Positions 35,550-45,100 of a stretch of 64,000 nt of DNA are shown piece by piece. The DNA is from JBBEBE01 sp040882505 (GTDB taxonomy: Bacteria > Bacteroidota > Rhodothermia > Balneolales > Balneolaceae): NCBI GenBank assembly GCA_040882505.1, contig JBBEBE010000010.1:1-64000 (forward strand). The letters run 5' to 3'. A program made the translations under genes and the position numbers. Within the stretch, counting starts at the first letter, position 1; every line of letters starts with the position of its first letter. Below the pieces are notes generated by a model that saw nothing but the letters and a program-made list of their open reading frames with translations, was not told the DNA's origin and made no database searches.

Positions 35550-36647
35550 ATGGCAAAGAAGCAGCAAGAGGCCGTTTTTACACCGGTTGGCCTGACCGCG
35601 ACGACAAAAAGTAATGTGGAGAAAGCGGTCGAGCTTCCCGAACCGACCAAAAAATCGTACAAGGATCTCGGACTCACCAAGGAGGATATGTCCGGGATTT
35701 ACGAAAACATGTTTCGACAGCGCCGTTTTGAAGAACGGGCCATGCAGATGTACCAGAAAGGAAAGTTTGGTGGGTTTCTGCACCTCTATATCGGGCAGGA
35801 AGCGATCTCTGCAGGAACGGTCAAAGCGTTTCAGGCAGACGATGACATTATTACAGCCTATCGGGATCACGGATGGGGGTTGGTTCGGGGTGTATCGGCC
35901 AATGCAGGGATGGCCGAACTCTATGGAAAAGCGACCGGCTGTTCCAAAGGGAAGGGTGGATCCATGCATTTTGCCAATGTAAAAGAGCACTTCTGGGGAG
36001 GATTCGGCATTGTCGGGGGACATATTCCGTTGGCAACCGGCCTCGCATTTTCCAACAAGTATCAGGAAAATGATCGGGTTACCGCCTGTTTCCTGGGTGA
36101 CGGAGCGGTCCATCAGGGGGTCCTTCACGAGGTCATGAATATGAGTCAGCTCTGGAAGCTTCCCATTATTTATGCCGTCGAGAACAACGGGTATGCAATG
36201 GGCACGGCGGCGCACCGGCACAGTGTGGGAGAGATTGTGGATCGTGCCGATGGATTCGGTATGAAAAAGGCGGTGATCAACGGAATGGATGTGTTGTCCG
36301 TGTATGAGAAAATGAAGGAGATTTCCGAGGAGATCCGAAAGGACAGTCTCCCCTGGTTCATTGAGATCCGAACCTATCGCTACCGCGGACATTCCATGTC
36401 CGACCCTCAGAAGTATCGTACGAAAAAAGAGCTCGAAGATTATCAAAAGATCGATCCGATCGCCCGGGTGCGTGCGTACATTCTCGAGAACAAGATCACG
36501 ACGAAAAAAAATGTCGAAGAGATCGAAGCCTCGATCGAAAAAGAGATACTGGATGCGGTAGAGTTTGCCGAGCAGTCCGACTTTCCACAGCCGGAAGCGC
36601 TCTATGAGGACATGTTTGTCGAAGAGAATCCATATTTCCACAAATAA
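35550..36647 (+). CDS. pdhA: Pyruvate dehydrogenase E1 component, alpha subunit
   Basis: A 365-residue TPP-dependent subunit forming a heterotetramer with PdhB and converting pyruvate to the hydroxyethyl-TPP and acetyl-dihydrolipoamide stage. The TPP motif GDGAVHQG followed by ENNGYAMGT, GFCHLYIGQEA-like (GFLHLYIGQEA) and YRYRGHSMSDP are clear. There is an unstructured 35-residue N-terminal extension. First of three collinear PDH genes. A 425-residue antisense ORF across it is a reading-frame shadow. Confidence 0.95.
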   Translation: MAKKQQEAVFTPVGLTATTKSNVEKAVELPEPTKKSYKDLGLTKEDMSGIYENMFRQRRFEERAMQMYQKGKFGGFLHLYIGQEAISAGTVKAFQADDDIITAYRDHGWGLVRGVSANAGMAELYGKATGCSKGKGGSMHFANVKEHFWGGFGIVGGHIPLATGLAFSNKYQENDRVTACFLGDGAVHQGVLHEVMNMSQLWKLPIIYAVENNGYAMGTAAHRHSVGEIVDRADGFGMKKAVINGMDVLSVYEKMKEISEEIRKDSLPWFIEIRTYRYRGHSMSDPQKYRTKKELEDYQKIDPIARVRAYILENKITTKKNVEEIEASIEKEILDAVEFAEQSDFPQPEALYEDMFVEENPYFHK

Positions 36648-36699
36648 TCCGGTGACGAGAGTCTGTCTCACGAACCTATAAACGACGTTAGAGAACGCT

Positions 36700-37680
36700 A
36701 TGGCAGTTTTACAATTCAGAGAAGCTATCCGGGATGCGATCGATGAGGAGATGTCGCGAGACGAAAAAGTCTTCGTCATGGGAGAAGAGGTAGCCGAGTA
36801 CAACGGTGCCTACAAGGCGACGGAAGGTCTTCTGGACAAGTATGGTCTGAGACGAATGATCGATACGCCTATCTCTGAGCAGGGGTTTGCCGGAATTGGT
36901 GCGGGAGCGGCGATGAATGGTCTGCGCCCGATCATTGAGTTCATGACCTTCAACTTTGCCTTGTTGGCAACCGACCAGATTATCAATCACGCCTCCAAAG
37001 TACGATACATGTTGGGCGGCCAGGTCAATGTGCCGGTTGTCTTTCGTGGACCGAACGGGTCTGCCGGTCAGCTGGGAGCGACACACTCGGTCGCCTATGA
37101 TTCCATGTATGCTCATTTTCCCGGTATGAAGGTCATTCAACCCTCCAATCCCGACGATGCCAAGGGACTCCTCAAGTCGGCTATTCGGGACGACAATCCG
37201 GTTATTTTTATGGAGTCCGAGCAGATGTACGGGCTCAAAGGGGAGGTGTCCGAAGAGGAAGATTACCTGATCCCGATCGGAAAGGCGAGGATTCAACGCG
37301 AAGGATCCGATGTAACGATTGTTTCACACGGAAAGATGGTTCACGTGGCCCAAAAAGCTGTGGATGCACTCGAGAAAGAGGGAGTGGATGCAGAATTGAT
37401 TGACTTGCGTACCATCAAACCGTTTGATACAGAAGCGGTTGTCCGGTCCATTCGGAAGACAAACCGGTGTGTGGTTGTTGACGAGGCACATCCATTTGGC
37501 GGTGTGGCCGCGGAAACCGGGTTTTTGATTCAACGTGAAGCATTTGACTATCTGGACGCACCTGTCGCCCGGGTTACCCTTCCCGATGTTAACGCACCCT
37601 TCTCCCGTCCACTCTTTGATCTTTGGCTGCCTGGTCCTGAAGATGTGATCGAGGCCGTAAATACGGTGATGTACCGATAG
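36700..37680 (+). CDS. pdhB: Pyruvate dehydrogenase E1 component, beta subunit
   Basis: A 326-residue partner of PdhA. The sequence REAIRDAIDEEMSRDEKVFVMGEEVAEYNGAYK... is standard (only short motifs listed: GEEVAEYNGA, TPISEQGFAGIG, FRGPNG, PSNPDDAKGLLKSAIRDDNP). Gap of 52 bp from pdhA and 99 bp to pdhC, same strand. With the E2 gene it completes the E1/E2 part; an E3 gene is not in the window. Confidence 0.95.
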   Translation: MAVLQFREAIRDAIDEEMSRDEKVFVMGEEVAEYNGAYKATEGLLDKYGLRRMIDTPISEQGFAGIGAGAAMNGLRPIIEFMTFNFALLATDQIINHASKVRYMLGGQVNVPVVFRGPNGSAGQLGATHSVAYDSMYAHFPGMKVIQPSNPDDAKGLLKSAIRDDNPVIFMESEQMYGLKGEVSEEEDYLIPIGKARIQREGSDVTIVSHGKMVHVAQKAVDALEKEGVDAELIDLRTIKPFDTEAVVRSIRKTNRCVVVDEAHPFGGVAAETGFLIQREAFDYLDAPVARVTLPDVNAPFSRPLFDLWLPGPEDVIEAVNTVMYR

Positions 37681-37779
37681 CAAGGAGTAGATTTTTAGTG
37701 ATGCCCTTGATACTATCCGGAAGACGGATCGCAAGGAAAACCGATGTGAACCCCCTGACAATTCAGACGAGTATAGCAT

Positions 37780-39012
37780 ATGGCCGAAAAAATTGAGATG
37801 CCCAAACTGAGCGACACCATGGAAGAGGGTGTCATTGCCAAGTGGAATGTAAAAGAGGGCGACAAGGTCCAGTCCGGCGATGTGATTGCCGAGGTCGAGA
37901 CCGACAAAGCGACCATGGAGGTCGAAGTCTTTGAGTCCGGGACCATCTTGAAGATCCTGGTGGAGGAGGGAGCCAGTGTTCCTCTTGGCGGACTGATGGC
38001 GGTTATCGGTGAGAAGGGTGAAGATATCGATGCGATTTTAAAAGAATCAGAATCTTCCGGAAGTGCAGAGAGCCCTGGTGACGAGAAGCCGGAACCCCAG
38101 GCCAAGGAAGAGGCGGCATCCTCACCAGCACCTTCGGCCGGAAGCGACAGTCGTCCGGATTCAGAAGAAGACGGTCGAATCAAAGCCTCGCCACTGGCCC
38201 GAAAGATGGCCGAAGAGAAAGGGATTTCGCTCACACGGGTAGACGGAAGCGGCCCCGATGGACGAATCGTAAAGCAGGATATCGAGAATTTTGTACCGTC
38301 AAAGGGACGCGCGGCAGAAACGTTTGTCTCTGGTGAAGACGAGACTCTTCCCGTTTCACAAATGCGCAAAGCCATCGCCCGTAGATTGAGTGAGAGCAAG
38401 TTCACCAATCCACACTTCTACGTAACGGTGGATATAGATATGGAGCCGGCCGTTGCGGCTCGAGCGTCGTTGAACGAGGTCAGTGAGGTGAAGATCAGTT
38501 TCAACGATATTGTCGTTGCAGCATCGGCTCACGCATTGCGACGGCACCCGGACATCAACAGCTCCTGGAAAGAGGATGTCATCGAGATTCACGGGGATGT
38601 TCATGTCGCTGTGGCTGTGGCGATAGACGACGGATTGATGACCCCGGTCCTGCGGCACGCCGACAAACGGTCACTCCGTTCCATTTCGACCGAGACACGG
38701 GAGTTGGCGAATCTGGCACGAGAGAAGAAGCTTCAGCCGGATCAGATGGAAGGGAGTACATTTACGATCAGCAATCTCGGCATGTTTGGTGTGGAGGAAT
38801 TTACCGCCATCATCAATCCTCCGAATGCCTGTATTCTGGCAGTGGGCGGAATTCGGGATGTCCCGGTCGTCAAGGGTGGAGAGGTCGTACCCGGGAAGCG
38901 GATGAAATTGACTCTCTCGAGCGATCACCGGGTTGTGGATGGAGCCAAAGCGGCTCAATTCCTGAATACACTCAAAGGAATGCTGGAGAATCCCCTCTCC
39001 ATGCTTCTCTGA
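37780..39012 (+). CDS. pdhC: Pyruvate dehydrogenase E2 (dihydrolipoamide acetyltransferase)
   Basis: A 410-residue single-lipoyl E2 forming the core of the complex and transferring the acetyl group to CoA. The lipoyl domain (about 1-80) has its target Lys43 in ETDKATMEV. An acidic/alanine-proline linker (about 88-128) leads to a peripheral-subunit-binding domain (about 131-166, ASPLARKMAEEKG). The catalytic domain (about 185-410) ends with SSDHRVVDGAKAAQFL. It ends flush with the convergent pseudopilin-like gene, with no terminator between them. Confidence 0.95.
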   Translation: MAEKIEMPKLSDTMEEGVIAKWNVKEGDKVQSGDVIAEVETDKATMEVEVFESGTILKILVEEGASVPLGGLMAVIGEKGEDIDAILKESESSGSAESPGDEKPEPQAKEEAASSPAPSAGSDSRPDSEEDGRIKASPLARKMAEEKGISLTRVDGSGPDGRIVKQDIENFVPSKGRAAETFVSGEDETLPVSQMRKAIARRLSESKFTNPHFYVTVDIDMEPAVAARASLNEVSEVKISFNDIVVAASAHALRRHPDINSSWKEDVIEIHGDVHVAVAVAIDDGLMTPVLRHADKRSLRSISTETRELANLAREKKLQPDQMEGSTFTISNLGMFGVEEFTAIINPPNACILAVGGIRDVPVVKGGEVVPGKRMKLTLSSDHRVVDGAKAAQFLNTLKGMLENPLSMLL

Positions 39013-40110
39013 TCAAAATCCCGGACCGTCGTAGTTGGCATTCTCGGAGGTGACAATGTGCGTATAGAAGTTCTGCTCGACCGCAAGTGCGGCGGCCATG
39101 CGCGCATAGTCCTCTCCCCGACAGTCGTAATTGATCTGGATGTTTCCTCCCAGGGAGATATTGATCGGATCCCCTGAATATTCAGATGTATTTCCAACCA
39201 AGATGGATCCATTGATGGTAGGGGTGCCTCGACCGTCAAACTCGAAGGCATTTTCGAAGATCATCAGGCCATTCCATTCGAAGTTTCCGGCCACCGAGAG
39301 TGCCCCTTCGTACTCCATCATCCCACCGGATCGAACAACGAGGATCCCGTACCCTTCACTCTGTTTCCCGGTCAACTTCACATCGTTTTCAATGAAGAAG
39401 ACTCCAGGATTGCTGGCGGTTCCCAAGGTGCCGCTGAAGTCCCCGTTCACGGTCACCCCGTTTCCGGAGCCGAGGAGACGCGCGATGAGTTCGTCGGTTG
39501 GTTCATAATTGAGATCGGAGTTGACTTGTACGTTCGGCTCGCCGACGATGTTGATCTCGCCTTCCGGAAGCTGATCGGCCATCTCCTGGCTGTGAACCAC
39601 AATTCCCGGCATGGGTTCGCACCCACTTCCTTCCGGCGGAATCCCGCTTATTTCGTGGGCGTTCCCGTCAATATTGAAACTGTTGAAACCGCTGGGCATG
39701 GTAATGGACCCCTGAAATTGGGGAACGAGGGTGTTGAACGGCTGCTTCAGGTAGAGACTCCGGACTTCGGCCGAAATCCCGTCATACTCGGCATTGGAGA
39801 TCAAATAGAGGGTGTCTGCTTCCCAGAAATCAGGATGCTCAATCTGTCGGGCATAGAGTGAGATGGCCCGACCTTCAATTTCGGTCTCCCACGGGTTCCC
39901 GGAGTGGTGGGTCGATGGCCAATTTTCATCGGCATTGATCAACTGCATGGCGATCTGGATCGCTGTGTGTGCGGTATTCTTTGCCATAATAAAGTCGGCA
40001 TAGCGCACATTTACTTCGGTCATTCGCAACCCCTGTTTGGAGGTTGTAACATTGATCATGCCGACGACGATGAGGCAGGCGGCACAGACAATAAGCATGG
40101 CGCGTCCCAT
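39013..40110 (-). CDS. PilX-like/pseudopilin-operon protein (hypothetical)
   Basis: A 365-residue protein with one hydrophobic N-terminal segment (MGRAMLIVCAACLIVVGMINV) and a long, Gly/Asn-rich beta-like region (NIDGNAHEISG, GVTVNGDFSGTLG, GALSVAGNFEWNGLMIF) suggestive of a beta-helix or a pilus-tip-like exposed domain. There is no Gly-Phe/Met prepilin cleavage motif. Its place as third gene after two pilin-like genes and the N-terminal helix make PilX-like function plausible. I would not assign more. Confidence 0.5.
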   Translation of the reverse strand: MGRAMLIVCAACLIVVGMINVTTSKQGLRMTEVNVRYADFIMAKNTAHTAIQIAMQLINADENWPSTHHSGNPWETEIEGRAISLYARQIEHPDFWEADTLYLISNAEYDGISAEVRSLYLKQPFNTLVPQFQGSITMPSGFNSFNIDGNAHEISGIPPEGSGCEPMPGIVVHSQEMADQLPEGEINIVGEPNVQVNSDLNYEPTDELIARLLGSGNGVTVNGDFSGTLGTASNPGVFFIENDVKLTGKQSEGYGILVVRSGGMMEYEGALSVAGNFEWNGLMIFENAFEFDGRGTPTINGSILVGNTSEYSGDPINISLGGNIQINYDCRGEDYARMAAALAVEQNFYTHIVTSENANYDGPGF

Positions 40111-40121
40111 GGCGGTTCCGT

Positions 40122-40751
40122 TTAGTTTAGATTGCGAGGCGTAAAACGCCGGTCATAGACCGAACGCAGATATCGAGTGGCTCCGGTGTCGCCGGTTTGA
40201 ATGGGTTCACGACTCTGCAACTCCATTTCGACGTGTACCTGGCGCACCCGATCCAGTTCCGACAAATTGGATCCGGGAGCCGGGTTCATTCGATCGCTCA
40301 TGGGTTTCCCCTGCGTATCGCTAAAGTAGCTGAGCTCGAATTGTGTGATACCGCTCCGGATCCAGGTCGTGTCTGCTGTCCCCAGTGCCGAATCTGCCTC
40401 GATTCGAAGCAGGCTCCGATGATCCGGATTGGTTCGGCCAGGAATGGGTTGGTCAAGGAGCTCCCACGTCACAAGTTGAGGGGTTCGGGTCGAGTCCCGG
40501 TAGACATTTCTGTAGAATGAGATTTTGGAGGAGTCTCCATGAACCAGAACAGGATCCGTGGGCTGTTTGACATCATACCCCATGTTCGGAAAATCTTCAT
40601 GCAGTAATTCCGTGACCTGCGTCAGGTACTCACGATTCAGGTGTGAGAGTGTCACCTCCGTACTGTGGTTCCCCAAACGAAGATTCATCCGCCCGATGGC
40701 GAGAATGAGCAGACCGGCAATCACGAAACTGGTGATCATTCCTGGGTTCAT
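40122..40751 (-). CDS. Pseudopilin-like protein (PilW/PilV type, hypothetical)
   Basis: A 209-residue protein with an N-terminal hydrophobic helix (MNPGMITSFVIAGLLILAIGRMNLRLGN) followed by an alpha-spine-like, then beta-rich region ending with a C-terminal RSVYDRRFTPRNLN. The arrangement is typical of minor pilins but the processed Gly-xx-hydrophobic-Glu(5) motif is missing. Middle gene of three on the minus strand, 11 bp before the 365-residue partner. Confidence 0.55.
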   Translation of the reverse strand: MNPGMITSFVIAGLLILAIGRMNLRLGNHSTEVTLSHLNREYLTQVTELLHEDFPNMGYDVKQPTDPVLVHGDSSKISFYRNVYRDSTRTPQLVTWELLDQPIPGRTNPDHRSLLRIEADSALGTADTTWIRSGITQFELSYFSDTQGKPMSDRMNPAPGSNLSELDRVRQVHVEMELQSREPIQTGDTGATRYLRSVYDRRFTPRNLN

Positions 40752-40784
40752 GTTGGCAAGGTTGGATTCAAATCACGAATTCGG

Positions 40785-41303
40785 TTAATCGGCGTAATAG
40801 TTTCGGATGAACTCCAGTCGATAGAGTCGGGGAGATCCACTTCCGTCCCGTAGCAGTGGATGTGTAATGTGAACCGTCATCTTCTTGAATGTAGACGAAG
40901 AGGCCGTCGTTTGATAGTTCACGTTGTCTACGTACTCGACCTCGACATCCATGTCATAGACTCCCTGCGCAGTCTCGGCCTGCTGGCTCCACCCGTCATA
41001 ATCGTCAAAGTCGTTGAATTGGGTGCGATCGCTTTCGCCACTGTCGGGACCCAGTTGTGCAGAGGGTGAAAATCCTTCCGGGATTTCGGCGGGCGGGGCA
41101 GTGGCCTGCCAGGTGACTTGATCAAAACTTCGGGTTCGGGCCTCTTCGATGATTTCTTGAGCCAATGCCACGACTTCTTGTTCCAACTCGCTCTCTACCT
41201 GTATCTGTTGGTTTCGAAGCATCAGGCTGTTGGCATTCAGCAGGATCATGGAGAAGATGATCATGGCCCCGATCACTTGGATGACATCGGAGTATCCACT
41301 CAT
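40785..41303 (-). CDS. Pseudopilin-like protein (hypothetical)
   Basis: A 172-residue protein with an N-terminal helix (MSGYSDVIQVIGAMIIFSMILLNANSLML) and a long amphipathic alpha-helix with many Glu/Gln, then a beta-rich C-terminus (ending RLEFIRNYYAD). Pilin-like in architecture but without a prepilin signal. First gene of a three-gene run, whose promoter should lie in the 250-bp divergent gap with the plus-strand subunit gene. Confirming the type IV pilus assignment needs finding pilus ATPase genes elsewhere in the genome. Confidence 0.55.
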   Translation of the reverse strand: MSGYSDVIQVIGAMIIFSMILLNANSLMLRNQQIQVESELEQEVVALAQEIIEEARTRSFDQVTWQATAPPAEIPEGFSPSAQLGPDSGESDRTQFNDFDDYDGWSQQAETAQGVYDMDVEVEYVDNVNYQTTASSSTFKKMTVHITHPLLRDGSGSPRLYRLEFIRNYYAD

Positions 41304-41553
41304 GGTATTCTGATTTTGTCTTCAGCCTGCCAGTCACGACAGCCTGTTTATTCGGTTTGTTTCGTCCTTCCTTCGGATCCCACGCATTTATTTTGGATCC
41401 CGTCACAGGTCTCTCGCACAAATAATAGGAAGTGGATGGCGACTCTCCAATGTTTTTTTCGCACACATGCGATTCCGTGCAACAGGTGCAGATAAAATAT
41501 ATCATTAAAAATATCTAATGTTAGGAAATTTTAATAAAATAGGAGTGAGGTGA

Positions 41554-42006
41554 TTGACCGCCTCCCCAACCAACGATCCAATGAAAACGCTGACCCTCAT
41601 ATTCGCGCTTCTTTCCCTCTCTTCAGGGAGTGTCTCGGCACAGGGATCGATGGGTTCAACGGCGATCATGAGGGTTCAAGTCGAGATTGTTGGGGGTGTT
41701 CAATTTGATCAGATGATTGTCGAGGCCGGAGCCAGTGAGATTTCACGCATGGACCAAGGCGAGCACATCTCGCTTGGAGAGTATTCAATTACGGTACCTG
41801 AAGGAGCCGACTTCTCCATTCATACCGACCAGGAGATCGAGATGCACGGTACGGGTAGTTGGAGCCTTGAAACTGCAACCGAGATGACGTCAAACGGTCG
41901 GACGCAGACGTTTCAAGTCAAATGCCGAACAGCGACTGGAGGCGAGACGATCGAACATCAGGGAGCGTACGAAGGTCGGCAAGTCGCCGTTCTTGAATTT
42001 CATTAA
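41554..42006 (+). CDS. Secreted subunit-like protein of the chaperone-usher locus
   Basis: A 150-residue secreted protein. Its hydrophobic signal (MKTLTLIFALLSLSSGSVSAQ) is followed by a beta-rich domain ending GAYEGRQVAVLEFH, the same G-x-Y-x-G ending as the other subunits of this locus. The Shine-Dalgarno-like AGGAGTGAGG ends only a few nt from TTG 41554, favouring that start; ATG 41581 is in frame and would give a cleaner signal peptide. It stands alone on the plus strand opposite the rest of the locus. It may be a minor or tip subunit. Confidence 0.55.
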   Translation: MTASPTNDPMKTLTLIFALLSLSSGSVSAQGSMGSTAIMRVQVEIVGGVQFDQMIVEAGASEISRMDQGEHISLGEYSITVPEGADFSIHTDQEIEMHGTGSWSLETATEMTSNGRTQTFQVKCRTATGGETIEHQGAYEGRQVAVLEFH

Positions 42007-42096
42007 CCAATGTACGTTTCACGAAACGCATTCAATCACGTATATCCAAACTAGAACGGGCCGGATGGCATGACCCCCAGCGATTCGGCCCATCGA

Positions 42097-42132
42097 AGGC
42101 TCTCCCCTGACCGGGGAGGGCCTCTTTTTTTT
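42097..42132 (+). terminator. Strong terminator after the plus-strand subunit gene
   Basis: An 11-bp stem with one G-T wobble (42097-42107 with 42113-42123, 5-nt loop) is followed by a run of eight T residues (42125-42132). It ends the plus-strand gene; the stop codon of the usher gene on the other strand lies right at its tail. Confidence 0.9.
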
Positions 42133-45100
42133 ACGGCTCGATGGTTTCAATCAGATGAATCATCGGCAGTGTGGGAGAGTCCGGGCATCGAAGGTCGCTG
42201 CGCAGTTGCCGAACGGTGTTCCAGTCACGGTATCGGTGATCCAGGAGCAGATGAGACCGATCCTGACGATCCAAGAGTATGTAACTCTCCAGTCCGCGCT
42301 TTTCCCGTAACTGAATACTGCACGCAGATGCCTGCTCTTGTGTAGCGAACACGCCCACTTGAACCATATAGTCAAACGTCAGTCGCAATCCTCGTGAGTC
42401 CCGGCTCTGAACCAAGTAGAGATCGTTAACCAATTCGAGTCCCTGGATCCTCTGGGCAAGAGTGTGAGCTTCTGTCGCTCTCAACGGTCCGTACCGCACC
42501 CGGTAGAGCGGAACCTGATCATCCGGTTCCATAATGGTCAAGTCCAGTCCGAGCTCGTGATCCATTCGCTCCTTAAGTCGCCGCGCGCTGCCCATCGTGG
42601 AAAAGGCACCCAGCTGCAGGGAGTGTTCGATTGCTCCTGAATCCGCATTCTCCGGCATGGAATCACATCGGGCAACAATCGAGAGGTCGTGTCCCAGAAG
42701 GGTCTCTCTCCACGCCAGTAGTTGATCCATGGCGTCGGAAAGATTCCAGGACTGCTCGGTCCGGATGGCGTAGATGTGTCGAAGGGAATTGTAGATCAGG
42801 ATGAGTGGCTCCCCGGTTTTCTCCTCCAATTCTTGTGCGATCTGAATGGCTCGTCTTTCGTTTGGATAGGATCCGAGTTGGATTGGAAACCGACACGTTC
42901 CGGTATCCAGGCGGCCAACACGTGTTCCCCGGGCCGTCGGCTCGAGCCATTCAATCGTGAGATCTTCGGACGGATCCCGCTCGGCTTCCGGAGTCTCGAC
43001 GATGGATGCCTGTTGCGATGTCAGCGTCAATCGAAGGCCTTCGACAAAATCACCCTGTGCAGTGGCCCGTACCTCGAATTCCAGAGGTCCCGGATCCATC
43101 TGCAGGCCCGTCGCATCCAGCTGATCCTGAGCCACACGCAATTCGTACGGTCCGGGTGGAACTTCATAGGCATAAAAGCCACCATCGGAAAATGTTCGAA
43201 TCTCCTGTTCGAACTCCTGGAAGGGCCCCTCTTCTGCAAGGTTGACCAACATGAGCCGGGCTCCTCCGACCGGAGTGGTGATCCCGTTCTGTTCACGAAC
43301 CACCCGCCCGTCGACAATTCCGGACAGGTAGAGCGGGATGTTGATCACCTTGAACTGGTTGGGGTCGGTAATGGCCGAGAACTCTTCGACAGCAGGCATG
43401 AGCATCGGGTTGGCCAGCGAGTTTTTGTTGATGCTCAAATTGTAGCGCCGATACGGCTGCAGTTGGGTGATGTAGGATACACCGTCCCGGAAGGTGATGG
43501 TTCCGCCACCCCGGTCTACCCGAACCGCATTTTGATAGACAACGGGGTCTCCCTCTTCATAGGTCCCGGACCCCGATTCGTCAATGTAGAGACGGATGGC
43601 AAGCGCAGCACCCCCCACTTGTTGCCGCTGATTCATCTGTATATAACGCGTTTCCGGATCTACCCCGATGGATCCCCGAAGGTTCTGACTGGCAGAGAAC
43701 GATTCCCGATAGTAGCGTGCAGTGGTATTGGTTCGAACCCGATTGAAATCGAAACTGAGACTGAACCGTCCAAAGAGGAAGTCTCCGGCAAAATTCTTTC
43801 CGCCTCCCAGCTGGATTCGACCGGCCGTGAAGATTCGCCGACTCAGGGAGAGCTCGGCATCGTAAAGTTCCGAACTGTGTGCCAGCCAGCTCCCCTGACC
43901 ACGCAGATAGAGTCCGCGCACCAACGCGGCTGTTTGTCGACTACGGCTGAACGAATAGGTTATCGATCCAAGGAGACGGGAGCTGGGAGTCGTGGTCCAC
44001 TGCAAAGGTCCCACTTGCGTGTCTCGCCAGGAGAATCGAAGGTTGGCCCGGCCGATTCGGCTGTTCAGATCCAGTGTGTAGCGAGTTTGGCGGGTGGTGG
44101 ATCGTTCTTCATGGCTGATCGATGTTCGGAAGAAGAGGGGGAGAGGACCCAACTGAATCGGAAGAAAGATCGAGGACTGAATTCTGGATTGGTTTCCGGA
44201 CCGGTTGTAAAGAAGGCTCTCTTCAAGTTGACGTTCGTAGGAGCCACTGAGACTGACCCCGGATGGATAGACGACACTGGCATTGGTCCGATAAAAGTAG
44301 CGATCGCCCATTTCAAACTGCAGCAGGTACTGCTGGAAGAGTCGCGTAGAGAGAGCTCCGCTTAGTGTGGGTCGATTCTCGGTGATCCCTTCAAAATATT
44401 CGGCTCCCCCGGAAAGTGTGAGCCAATGAGTGAGGCCAACGTTCAATCGCCCTCGCCCCATGTAGTTTCGGGTGACGGTTCCGGGAAGAGGGGTGTCCAG
44501 TTGTCCTCCACTCAATCGGTAGGTAAGTTCGCCAGGCGGGTTGAACTCAAAGGGGATCTGTATGCGGGTCTGCCGCTCGGAGATCTCCCCATTGGGGTGA
44601 TAGATGCGCAAATCGTACCGGGAGGTCCCGTATGTCAGTGGAAACTTGAATCGATACTCGCCCTCATTGTCTGCACGCAGGAAATCGACCAGCGTGTTGT
44701 TTCGGTAGAGTTCTACTTCGGCTTGGGGTGTGGTTTGCCCCCGGTACTGATACATGTCGAACAGAAGTCGGGGCTCCAGGGGTTCATTGGTGATCTGTGC
44801 ACCGGAATAGGTGACCGGGAGAAGCCCCCTGGAATTGGTTTGTCCCACCGTGATGCGACTGATCAGGGGGTTGTCCCGTATTCCGTACTGCCAACGAAGC
44901 CCGCTCGAGCGGAGTGTCGCGCTCTGTTTCGATACATTGCCGAAAAGAGTTCCCTGAAGATCGCCTCCAGCCACCTCGGTACCAATGGCCCCCTGAAACT
45001 GAGAGCTGTAGAGTTGGTCACTCTGAGTCGCTGTCAGATTGTAATCCAGGAACGCCCCGTTCAAGAGATGGCGCTCCCGGTCATATTCAAGCGGGTAGTA

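Noticed and set aside
35526..36803. A 425-codon minus-strand ORF over pdhA
   Set aside because: pdhA is highly conserved on the plus strand; the antisense frame is low in motif content and spans two genes.
42722..44365. A 547-codon plus-strand ORF inside the usher gene
   Set aside because: It is a frame shadow: the minus-strand frame has signal peptide, overlaps and domain motifs, while this frame shows no recognisable motif and no ribosome-binding site.
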